Part shown: piece by piece, positions 1 through 5,844 of the stretch
Position numbering within the stretch: the stretch's first letter is position 1
How the letters are laid out: each line of letters starts with the position of its first letter
NCBI GenBank assembly: GCA_013203195.1
Contig: JABMQM010000185.1
Coordinates: 1 to 7,349, forward strand
Direction of reading: 5' to 3'
Length of the DNA: 7,349 nt
Origin: Desulfobacteraceae bacterium
GTDB lineage: Bacteria; Desulfobacterota; Desulfobacteria; Desulfobacterales; UBA11574
Made by a program: the position numbers and the translations under genes
Notes under the pieces: model-generated
The model's database searches: none
What the model was told of the DNA's origin: nothing
Seen by the model: the letters and a program-made list of their open reading frames with translations, nothing else

Positions 1-55
1 GGACCAGGCCTTGGTTTGCCTCTGAAAGGGGCTGTTTTCTTTAAAGCCAGACAAG

Positions 56-186
56 TTAAAAGTGCCTATTTCTGGTTAGCCGGTTAGCCCGTTGCCCAGT
101 ATTACATTACGGGCTAACCGGCATAACGGGCCAACGGGCATAACCTTTTTTAACTTTAGCTCACTTCAAACTTTAGGCACTTTTAA
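56..186. repeat. Nested inverted-repeat element in the pdxJ leader
   Basis: A 131-bp non-coding element. Its outer arms are a perfect 13-bp inverted repeat (TTAAAAGTGCCTA at 56-68, complement at 174-186). Inside lies a perfect 14-bp inverted repeat (GCCGGTTAGCCCGT at 79-92, complement at 109-122) with a 16-nt loop. The right side also holds two imperfect direct copies of AACTTTAGnnCACTT (152-166 and 169-182, period about 17 bp) and a further GGGCCAACGGGC segment (128-139) that could pair with 87-97. No open frame of useful length crosses it. The layout resembles a short palindromic intergenic repeat or MITE remnant; mobility is not shown. The inner stem could fold in RNA, but no T-run follows it directly. 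Confidence 0.75.
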
Positions 187-207
187 GGATGCCTGGTAGA
201 GCCCAAG

Positions 208-240
208 TTCTCTGATTTGGCCCAGAGGATCAGTTTTTTT
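208..240 (+). terminator. Possible weak terminator or attenuator before pdxJ
   Basis: A 7-bp stem (TTCTCTG at 208-214 with CAGAGGA at 223-229, one G-U pair) is followed four bases later by a run of seven T (234-240). An alternative 5-bp stem (CTGAT 212-216 with ATCAG 229-233) abuts the T-run. Both are weak. It could end a transcript entering from the left, or attenuate pdxJ, whose start is 32 nt downstream. Confidence 0.3.
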
Positions 241-272
241 GAATGAATAAAGATGAATAGGGAGGTTCACAG

Positions 273-992
273 ATGGCTGGATTAGCTGTAAATGTCGACC
301 ATGTCGCAACATTAAGAGAGGCCAGGAAAATTAATTACCCTGAGCCGGCAGCAGCAGCTGTCCTGGCGGAACTGGCCGGAGCAGAAGGTATTGTGGTTCA
401 TCTGAGGGAAGATCGGCGCCACATCCGGGATCGCGATGTCAGAATCTTGCGCAAAATTGTTCAAACCAAACTTATTCTTGAAATGGCTGCAACCAATGAA
501 ATGGTTGGGATTGCCCTCGATATCCAACCCGATATTGTCACCCTGGTGCCGGAAAAGCGCGAAGAGCTGACAACTGAAGGCGGACTGGATCTTTTTGTGC
601 ACAAAGACGCTATTGCCGAAGCCGTGGGAACACTTCAAAACGGCGGTATCACTGTAAGTATATTCATCGACCCCAATCCGGAACAGATAAAGCTGGCCCA
701 CCAGGTCAATACCGACATGGTCGAAATCCATACCGGAATATTTTGCGAAGCAGAGACGAATAACAAACGACGCCAGGCGTTTGCCAACATTGTCGATGCC
801 GTTAAACTCGCCCGCAAGCTGAGGCTCGGCATCAATGCAGGTCATGGGCTGTGCTATAACACCATAAAATCTTTCAAAGATCTCCACGAAATCGATGAAT
901 TCAGTATCGGACACAGTATCGTCTCAAGAGCCGTGCTGGTAGGCATGGAAAGGGCGGTTAAGGAAATGCTGAATTTGGTTAAAGCACTCTGA
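273..992 (+). CDS. pdxJ: Pyridoxine 5'-phosphate synthase PdxJ
   Basis: Condenses 1-deoxy-D-xylulose 5-phosphate with 3-amino-2-oxopropyl phosphate to form pyridoxine 5'-phosphate, the ring-closing step of the DXP-dependent vitamin B6 pathway; a cytosolic TIM-barrel enzyme. The 239-residue length is normal for the family. The sequence shows the N-terminal LAVNVDHVATLREAR block (residues 4-18), VVHLREDRRHI with the conserved His43 and Arg45, Glu70 in LILEMA, the LVPEKREELTTEGGLD loop (91-106), GINAGHGL with His191, and SIGHSI near the C-terminus, covering the known catalytic and phosphate-binding positions. The start is supported by GGGAGG at 260-265, 7 nt before the ATG. nnr follows 47 nt downstream in the same direction, so the two are probably co-transcribed. 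PLP is the cofactor of the aminomutase in this window, but pdxJ serves the whole cell and the linkage is probably incidental. Confidence 0.97.
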   Translation: MAGLAVNVDHVATLREARKINYPEPAAAAVLAELAGAEGIVVHLREDRRHIRDRDVRILRKIVQTKLILEMAATNEMVGIALDIQPDIVTLVPEKREELTTEGGLDLFVHKDAIAEAVGTLQNGGITVSIFIDPNPEQIKLAHQVNTDMVEIHTGIFCEAETNNKRRQAFANIVDAVKLARKLRLGINAGHGLCYNTIKSFKDLHEIDEFSIGHSIVSRAVLVGMERAVKEMLNLVKAL

Positions 993-1029
993 TCCGAGCT
1001 TATCGAAAAATGGCCGGGTTAAACAAACT

Positions 1030-1033
1030 GGAG
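1030..1033 (+). promoter_or_regulatory. Ribosome binding site setting the nnr start at 1040
   Basis: GGAG at 1030-1033 sits 6 nt before the ATG at 1040. The upstream in-frame ATG at 1010 has no Shine-Dalgarno-like sequence before it, and the ten residues it would add do not match the usual family N-terminus. Confidence 0.7.
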
Positions 1034-1039
1034 AAAAAA

Positions 1040-2590
1040 ATGTATCTTGTCACCGCAGCTGAAATGCAGGCCATGGACCGCAAAACCATTGAATCTTTTG
1101 GTATCCCCGGCATGGTTTTGATGGAAAACGCCGGCCGGGGGGCAACACAAATCCTTTTCAATGCATTTGGCGACCTTAACAATGAGAAGATTGGCGTTGT
1201 AGCCGGCCGCGGAAACAACGGCGGAGACGGTTTCGTCATAGCGCGATATCTTGCCCAAAAAGGGATCCTGGTCACCGTATATCTGCTGGCCGACAAAACG
1301 CTGGTGCAGGGCGACGCTGCCGCCAACCTCAAGTTCCTGTCTCGGCTGGGGGTTCCCGTGATCGAAATGCCTGACACACAATCTTTCTTAGAACATCAGA
1401 CCGCCTTGCGCCATCAGACCCTCTGGGTGGATGCAATCTTGGGAACCGGGCTGAAATCGGATGTTAAAGGCTATTTCAGGGAAGTCATCGAGTTTATCAA
1501 CAGTTCAAACAAACCGGTTCTGGCAGTAGATATACCTTCCGGCCTGAATGCGGACACCGGCCATCCGTGCGGTGTATGTGTTCGGGCCCATACCACTGCC
1601 ACTTTCGCCTTTGCCAAAACCGGTCACATCATGTACCCCGGCGCAGATTACACCGGACATCTTGAAATTATCGATATCGGCATACCGCCTCATATCGCCG
1701 ATGAAGTGAGACCTTTGCAACACCTTTTGACAAAAAATCTAATTTGCAGCGCTTTTCAACCCCGGCCGCCGGATGCCCATAAAGGCCATACCGGTCACCT
1801 CCTGATAGTTGCAGGCTCAACCGGCAAAACCGGTGCTGCTGCAATGACAGCCATATCCGCCATGCGGTCAGGTGCCGGCCTTGTCACCCTTGGAATTCCT
1901 GAAAGCTTAAACATAGCCTTGGAAACTCAGGTGATGGAGGTTATGACCTGTCCGCTTCCGGAAACCGCTGACGGCGCTATCTCAGAAGCATCGTTTGATA
2001 TCATCCAGGAGCTCTTTTTAGACAAAAAATGCCTGGCATTAGGCCCCGGCCTCGGAACAGCACCCGCAACGCAGAAGCTCGTCCATCGAATTCTTACAGA
2101 ATGCCGGTTGCCGGTTGTTATTGATGCCGACGGTTTAAACTGTTTGGCCGGCCACACCAGGATACTTAAAACTCTTGACATCCCGGTCATTTTAACACCT
2201 CATCCCGGAGAGATGGCCAGGCTTATGGATTCAACAACCGGGGCGGTGCAGCAGGACCGGATCACTTGCGCCCGCAGCTTTGCAGAAGAGTTCAATGTCC
2301 ATGTAGTACTTAAAGGCGCACGCACCGTTACAGCTCATCCTGACGGCAGCGTTTTTATCAATCCTACGGGCAATTCCGGGATGGCCTCCGGCGGCATGGG
2401 AGATGTGCTGACCGGCATCATCGCAGGTCTCATCACCCAGGGGTATCCTCCGGAATCAGCCACTAATATCGGTGTCTACCTGCATGGGTCTGCGGCCGAT
2501 GATCTGGCCGCAAAAAGTGGCCCCTTTGGTTTTCTGGCAACCGAGGTGATGAACGCCATTCCTGAGCAGATCAAAAAGTTCGTAACATAA
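1040..2590 (+). CDS. nnr: Bifunctional NAD(P)HX epimerase / ADP-dependent NAD(P)HX dehydratase
   Basis: Repairs hydrated NADH and NADPH. The N-terminal YjeF_N domain epimerises R- and S-NAD(P)HX, and the C-terminal ribokinase-like domain dehydrates S-NAD(P)HX using ADP. Counting from the 1040 start (516 residues, usual fused length), the epimerase half has MVLMENAGRGA (25-35), GRGNNGGDG (56-64) and VDIPSGLN (163-170). The dehydratase half begins near 245 and has KGHTGHLLIVAGS (248-260), GPGLG (335-339), IDADGLN (361-367), TPHPGE (386-391) and the nucleotide-site signature SGGMGDVLTG (450-459). Both halves look complete, so both activities are expected. The start at 1040 is preferred over 1010 because MYLVTAAEMQ is the typical family N-terminus and GGAG lies 6 nt upstream; using 1010 would add ten residues. 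It lies downstream of pdxJ and is separated from tsaE by a repeat-bearing spacer. Confidence 0.96.
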   Translation: MYLVTAAEMQAMDRKTIESFGIPGMVLMENAGRGATQILFNAFGDLNNEKIGVVAGRGNNGGDGFVIARYLAQKGILVTVYLLADKTLVQGDAAANLKFLSRLGVPVIEMPDTQSFLEHQTALRHQTLWVDAILGTGLKSDVKGYFREVIEFINSSNKPVLAVDIPSGLNADTGHPCGVCVRAHTTATFAFAKTGHIMYPGADYTGHLEIIDIGIPPHIADEVRPLQHLLTKNLICSAFQPRPPDAHKGHTGHLLIVAGSTGKTGAAAMTAISAMRSGAGLVTLGIPESLNIALETQVMEVMTCPLPETADGAISEASFDIIQELFLDKKCLALGPGLGTAPATQKLVHRILTECRLPVVIDADGLNCLAGHTRILKTLDIPVILTPHPGEMARLMDSTTGAVQQDRITCARSFAEEFNVHVVLKGARTVTAHPDGSVFINPTGNSGMASGGMGDVLTGIIAGLITQGYPPESATNIGVYLHGSAADDLAAKSGPFGFLATEVMNAIPEQIKKFVT

Positions 2591-2619
2591 CCCCGGACAA
2601 GCGAAACCAAAAAATATTT

Positions 2620-2760
2620 ATCACGAAAACACGAAATTGCGAAAACACGAAAAGAATAATTATAGCAATTTCCCTTAATATTATCCGGCGGCTGAAACTC
2701 CAACGTTATTTTGAAAATCACTATAAGTTTCGTGCTTTCCTTCTTTCGTGTTTTCGTGAT
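2620..2760. repeat. Inverted-repeat element built from CACGAAAA units
   Basis: A 141-bp non-coding element filling most of the nnr-tsaE spacer. The outermost 17 bp are a perfect inverted repeat (ATCACGAAAACACGAAA at 2620-2636, complement at 2744-2760). Each arm is four 8-bp units in tandem: CACGAAAA, CACGAAAT, TGCGAAAA, CACGAAAA at 2622-2653, and on the other strand, reading inward from 2758, CACGAAAA, CACGAAAG, AAGGAAAG, CACGAAAC down to 2727. The 73-bp centre is AT-rich and non-coding. It could form a long hairpin in nnr read-through RNA, or be a non-autonomous mobile repeat; no transposase is present. Confidence 0.8.
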
Positions 2761-2773
2761 TGTCTTTAATTTT

Positions 2774-2801
2774 TTGACAGGCAAAGTAATATTTTTGCAA
2801 T
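2774..2801 (+). promoter_or_regulatory. Possible sigma-70 promoter for tsaE-lysC
   Basis: A consensus -35 box TTGACA (2774-2779) is followed after 16 bp by TGCAAT (2796-2801), which matches TATAAT at four of six positions. Transcription would start near 2808, leaving a leader of under 20 nt before tsaE. It lies just right of the CACGAAAA element, so tsaE-lysC may have its own promoter rather than depend on read-through from nnr. The weak -10 keeps confidence low. Confidence 0.35.
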
Positions 2802-2824
2802 TAAGAAACAAAAGTGGTTTCTAA

Positions 2825-3331
2825 ATGCACGCTGCTAACATCAAATTACAAATAACCACCAATTCCCCGGAAGAGACCAGACATCTGGGGGAAAAAATTG
2901 GTCAACACATTCAAGCCGGCATGGTAATCGCCCTCTTCGGAGATCTCGGAAGCGGAAAAACAGTTTTTATCCAGGGACTTGCCCGGGGGCTGGGTGTTCC
3001 GGCCGATTATTATGTAACCAGCCCGAGCTACACCTTGATCAATGAATATCCGGCCCGCCATACACTCTTTCACGTTGACCTTTATCGTATCAACCATCCC
3101 ATCGATTTCGAAGAGATTGGTCTCTATGAAATCATGCATAACAGCGGCGTTGTGGCTGTCGAATGGGCTGACAGGCTCCATGGAGATCTTTTGGGGGAGC
3201 ATGTCAGCGTAAAACTTGAAACCCCGGATGTTGAATCACGCAACATTTACATAACTGCTTATGGACTTGAGCCGACAAATCTGCTAAAGAAGCTCCAAAA
3301 AACTAAGGAGCAAAAGTACGTATGGGTATAA
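2825..3331 (+). CDS. tsaE: tRNA threonylcarbamoyladenosine biosynthesis ATPase TsaE
   Basis: The P-loop ATPase partner of TsaB and TsaD, needed for making N6-threonylcarbamoyladenosine (t6A) at position 37 of ANN-decoding tRNAs; cytosolic. The 168-residue protein shows the N-terminal SPEET segment (14-18), the Walker A motif GDLGSGKT (39-46), the switch block VTSPSYTLINEY (64-75), HVDLYRI (83-89, with the acidic Mg/ATP residue Asp85) and VEWADRL (112-118), all in family order. The C-terminus is about 10-20 residues longer than many homologues (ending KEQKYVWV), and its last codons lie over the lysC ribosome binding site and start. The Shine-Dalgarno before 2825 is poor (GTGG-like). The next ATG would remove the strand before the P-loop, so 2825 is kept. 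It overlaps lysC by 10 nt, implying one transcript and probable translational coupling. TsaB and TsaD are not in the window. Confidence 0.96.
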   Translation: MHAANIKLQITTNSPEETRHLGEKIGQHIQAGMVIALFGDLGSGKTVFIQGLARGLGVPADYYVTSPSYTLINEYPARHTLFHVDLYRINHPIDFEEIGLYEIMHNSGVVAVEWADRLHGDLLGEHVSVKLETPDVESRNIYITAYGLEPTNLLKKLQKTKEQKYVWV

Positions 3332-4539
3332 TTGTCCAAAAATATGGCGGCACGTCAGTTGCGGATATTGATCATATCCGCAATGTAGCCAAACGAATCA
3401 CAAAAACCTATGATCAGGGCTACAACGTGGTGGTTGTAATCTCCGCCATGGCCGGCGTCACCGATGAATTAATAGATATGGCCATGCAGGTTACCGATTC
3501 ACCTGAAAAGCGCGAATTAGATGTTTTGCTTGCCACCGGTGAGCAGACCACCGCAGCCCTTTTGGCCATGACCTTGAAAGCAATGGGCTATCCGGCTATG
3601 TCTCTGCTCGGCCATCAGGCGGAAGTGCTTACCGACTGCTCATTCGGCAATGCGCGCATTCTTGACATAGGCGCCGGCCGTATAAAGGAGCTGGTGGACG
3701 AACGCAACATCGTTGTGGTGGCGGGCTTTCAGGGAAGCGACCAAAATGGCAATATTACAACACTGGGCCGCGGGGGGTCCGACACCACCGCCGTTGCCAT
3801 CGCTGCGGTATTAAAGGCCGACAGCTGTGAAATCTATACGGATGTGGACGGTATTTATACCGCGGATCCCAATATCTGCGAGAAAGCAAGAAAGATTGAT
3901 ACGATTTCATATGATGAAATGCTGAATATGGCCAGCCTGGGGGCCAAAGTATTGCAGATCCGATCGGTTGGATTTGCAAAAATGCATGATGTCCCGGTTC
4001 ACGTTAGGTCATCTTTCAGTGAGGAGGAAGGAACCATGGTTATGAATGTAGATTGCGGTATGGAGAGCCTGATGGTATCGGCGGTGACCCACGAAAAGGA
4101 TCAAGCCCGCATAACGCTGAAAAAGGTTCATGATCAGCCGGGCATTGCCGCCAAAATTTTTACACCGGTTTCCGAGGCAGGTATTGTCGTCGATATGATC
4201 GTTCAAAATACCAGTGCCGAGGGATTTACTGATCTTACGTTCACCGTTCCAAAGGAAAGTTTTAAAACTGCCCTCGATATCCAGCGCCGGGTTGCCGAAA
4301 AAATTGGTGCCGAGGATGTGCTGGGTGATAAAAATATAGCCAAGGTATCTGTTGTGGGCGTTGGAATGAGAAACCATTCCGGTGTGGCTTCCAAGATGTT
4401 TACTGTGTTGGCCCAGGAAAATATCAACATCATGATGATCAGTACATCGGAAATCAGAATCTCCTGCATTATCGAAGAAAAGTATACGGAACTTGCAGTG
4501 CGTATTCTTCACACGGCTTTTGGCCTGGATAAAGAATAA
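3322..4539 (+). CDS. lysC: Aspartate kinase LysC (monofunctional, two ACT domains)
   Basis: Phosphorylates aspartate to 4-aspartyl phosphate, the first step towards lysine, threonine, methionine and diaminopimelate; cytosolic. At 405 residues it matches the short feedback-regulated class (Bacillus LysC, Corynebacterium Ask). The kinase domain shows KYGGTSV (7-13), VVVISAMAGVTD (37-48), TGEQ (72-75), the nucleotide-site motif TLGRGGSDTTAVA (147-159) and YTDVDGIYTADP (172-183). Two ACT domains follow: about 265-335 (VHDQPGIAAKIF) and 341-403 (VGVGMRNHSGVASKMF, then NINIMMISTSEIRISCII), the usual site for lysine and/or threonine binding. AAGGAG at 3305-3310 precedes the ATG by 11 nt, inside the end of tsaE. 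Homoserine dehydrogenase is not fused. No lysine riboswitch leader is possible, because the start lies within tsaE. An internal start at residue 239 is described separately. Confidence 0.97.
   Translation: MGIIVQKYGGTSVADIDHIRNVAKRITKTYDQGYNVVVVISAMAGVTDELIDMAMQVTDSPEKRELDVLLATGEQTTAALLAMTLKAMGYPAMSLLGHQAEVLTDCSFGNARILDIGAGRIKELVDERNIVVVAGFQGSDQNGNITTLGRGGSDTTAVAIAAVLKADSCEIYTDVDGIYTADPNICEKARKIDTISYDEMLNMASLGAKVLQIRSVGFAKMHDVPVHVRSSFSEEEGTMVMNVDCGMESLMVSAVTHEKDQARITLKKVHDQPGIAAKIFTPVSEAGIVVDMIVQNTSAEGFTDLTFTVPKESFKTALDIQRRVAEKIGAEDVLGDKNIAKVSVVGVGMRNHSGVASKMFTVLAQENINIMMISTSEIRISCIIEEKYTELAVRILHTAFGLDKE
4022..4027 (+). promoter_or_regulatory. Internal ribosome binding site within lysC
   Basis: AGGAGG at 4022-4027, within a longer purine run 4021-4032, lies 8 nt before an in-frame ATG at 4036 (Met239 of LysC). 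It is stronger than the site in front of the full-length gene. The purine run also encodes Glu-Glu-Glu-Gly, so part of it may reflect protein constraint. Confidence 0.55.
4036..4539 (+). other. Possible internally initiated LysC beta subunit (ACT domains only)
   Basis: Translation from Met239 of lysC would give a 167-residue protein consisting of the two ACT domains. In Bacillus subtilis and Corynebacterium glutamicum aspartate kinases, the same arrangement (in-frame internal start about 160-170 codons from the end) produces the beta subunit of an alpha2beta2 enzyme. Here the position, length and the AGGAGG site fit that model. This is inference from family knowledge plus the ribosome binding site. 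Confidence 0.45.
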
Positions 4540-4569
4540 AAACAACTAATTGAGTTAAAACTCAATTAG
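4534..4569 (-). terminator. Hairpin with T-rich tail on the minus strand, after the aminomutase operon
   Basis: A perfect 11-bp inverted repeat (CTAATTGAGTT at 4546-4556, complement at 4559-4569, 2-nt loop) begins 7 nt after the lysC stop. Read on the minus strand it is followed by TTGTTTTTATTC, fitting a Rho-independent terminator for transcripts from the right, about 180 nt past the aminomutase stop. On the plus strand no T-run follows, so its value for ending lysC transcripts is weaker. The stem is AT-rich. The same 24-bp stretch is one of the two palindromes that bracket the operon. Confidence 0.5.
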
Positions 4570-4633
4570 GGGTTACCCGTTATCTGTTATTGGTTATTGG
4601 GTTTTAGATGCAAGATAATCAGAATTTGATTTT

Positions 4634-4729
4634 ATGAGTCGCTTTAACACCGATCAGTTGATATTCGTTCTGGTACTGGCAGCAGTAATTATAGGCGTCA
4701 CTGTCTACCGTTTTCTCCACCCTTTCTAA
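4634..4729 (+). CDS. Possible 31-residue single-span membrane peptide
   Basis: ATG at 4634 opens a 31-codon frame ending in TAA at 4727-4729. The product begins MSRFNTDQ, has a continuous hydrophobic stretch from about residue 9 to 24 (LIFVLVLAAVIIGVTV), and ends YRFLHPF, the pattern of one membrane helix with short polar ends. It lies in the spacer between the convergent lysC and aminomutase genes and overlaps no other gene. No convincing Shine-Dalgarno precedes it, which is the main argument against it. A 9-codon frame from 4608 ends in TGA overlapping its ATG (ATGA), so coupled initiation is conceivable. I do not recognise a family. Confidence 0.35.
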   Translation: MSRFNTDQLIFVLVLAAVIIGVTVYRFLHPF

Positions 4730-4749
4730 ACGAGAAATTCGGGTTAGAG

Positions 4750-5823
4750 TTATTCCGGGATATTCGGTATAGAAGTACAAAGCCCCTGGTAGTTCTTGAG
4801 CTTGTATTCTTTTGCGGTCTTTTCGACAATGTAGTAGTCCGGCATCAACGGAATCTTGCCGATATTGGTGGCGATGACGTACATGGGCTGGGCCAGACCC
4901 GTGGTATGGCCGCGCAACGCATCGCGAATCAGCTCGGCTCCTTTTTCAACCGGGGTCCGAAAATGGTCAATCCCGGGAGCCGGCTCACAATAGAAAACAT
5001 AGTAAGGCCGGATTCTAACCGCCAAAAGCTTTTGATGGAGTTCTCTGAAGGTTTCAACGTCATCATTGATCCCTTTCAACAGAACAGCCTGGTTGCCCAC
5101 ATTGACACCGCAGGCCAGAAGATCGTAGACGGCTCTGGCCGTTTTTTCCGTAATCTCTTTGGGATGGTTGCACTGGGTATTTATCCACAGGGGAACTCGG
5201 TGATATACGCTTAAGATCTTTTTGAGACCGTCTGTAATGCGATGTGGCAGCACAATCGGCGTGCGGGTTCCGAACCGGATCATTTCAACGTGCGGGATTT
5301 CACGCAACTTTGTTATAAGGTATTCGATCTTGTCATCCGAAAGGATAAAGGGGTCGCCGCCGGTGATCAGAATGTCGCGGATTTCCTTGTGTTCCTTTAT
5401 CCACTGCAAGCCTTCTTCAAAATCAAAACGAAGTTTAAGATCGCGATCCACTACAAGTTCTTTACGAAAACAGTGGCGGCAGTAATTGGCACAAATATCG
5501 GTTACCGTAAAGGCAATGCGGTCATGGTATTGCCGGGCAATGCTGTCCGGCCTGATCTCTTCGGTGTCGCGGTTCTCTTTCCAGATAAGATAATTGGGCA
5601 TACCATAACGGTTCTCTTTTTCCTTAAAAGAGGGGATTACCTGTCTGCGGATGGGGCAGGCCGGGTCATCGGGGTCCATAAGCGACGCAAAATACGGGGT
5701 GGTTCCCCATTTGGTTTCAAGTTGGCTTACGGCCTTTTCTTCTTCAGGGGTGACATTGATAACAGCTTTGAGTCTGTCAAGAGTATTGACACTGTTCTGC
5801 AGTTGTGCGACCCACTCTTCCAT
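4750..5823 (-). CDS. KamA-family (lysine 2,3-aminomutase-like) radical SAM aminomutase, substrate uncertain
   Basis: A PLP- and [4Fe-4S]/SAM-dependent enzyme of the family that moves an alpha-amino group to the beta carbon. The 357 residues align along most of clostridial lysine 2,3-aminomutase (LAM). They show the cluster motif Cys111-x3-Cys115-x2-Cys118, Arg120 at the substrate-carboxylate Arg134 position, ITGGDPF (153-159), KLREIPHVEMIRFGTRTPIV (172-191), NTQCNHPKEIT (215-225), HFRTPVEKG (287-295), and Lys323 at the PLP-lysine position (LAM Lys337). Differences matter: LAM Asp293, which binds the lysine side chain, is Glu280. LAM Asp330 aligns with Ala318, in a loop two residues shorter. 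The C-terminal tail with the zinc-binding Cys cluster is missing. It is closer to LAM than to EpmB, and no efp or epmA is nearby. GGGAGG at 5830-5835 lies 6 nt before the ATG. It is 21 nt downstream of the GS-like gene, so the two form an operon. Activity on lysine is doubtful. Confidence 0.93.
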   Translation of the reverse strand: MEEWVAQLQNSVNTLDRLKAVINVTPEEEKAVSQLETKWGTTPYFASLMDPDDPACPIRRQVIPSFKEKENRYGMPNYLIWKENRDTEEIRPDSIARQYHDRIAFTVTDICANYCRHCFRKELVVDRDLKLRFDFEEGLQWIKEHKEIRDILITGGDPFILSDDKIEYLITKLREIPHVEMIRFGTRTPIVLPHRITDGLKKILSVYHRVPLWINTQCNHPKEITEKTARAVYDLLACGVNVGNQAVLLKGINDDVETFRELHQKLLAVRIRPYYVFYCEPAPGIDHFRTPVEKGAELIRDALRGHTTGLAQPMYVIATNIGKIPLMPDYYIVEKTAKEYKLKNYQGLCTSIPNIPE

Positions 5824-5844
5824 GGGTTTCCTCCCTTTAGTTCT

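Noticed and set aside
1..87. Open frame running in from the left edge to a TAG at 85-87
   Set aside because: Its 28 residues match no gene end I recognise and it runs into the inverted-repeat element; open by chance is as likely.
312..914. 200-codon open frame antisense to pdxJ
   Set aside because: It lies wholly within a clearly conserved gene on the other strand, has no recognisable motif, and is explained by codon bias of the real gene.
1010..1039. Upstream in-frame start for nnr
   Set aside because: No ribosome binding site precedes it and the extra ten residues are not family-like; 1040 has GGAG at the right distance.
2622..2758. CRISPR-like array in the CACGAAAA repeats
   Set aside because: The units are 8 bp, directly adjacent without spacers, and arranged as mirror arms; no cas genes are present.
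2591..3321. Lysine riboswitch controlling lysC
   Set aside because: The lysC start is inside tsaE, and the spacer before tsaE contains the repeat element rather than a recognisable lysine aptamer.
4009..4545. 178-codon open frame antisense to the ACT half of lysC
   Set aside because: It mirrors a conserved coding region and has no recognisable domain; treated as a shadow.
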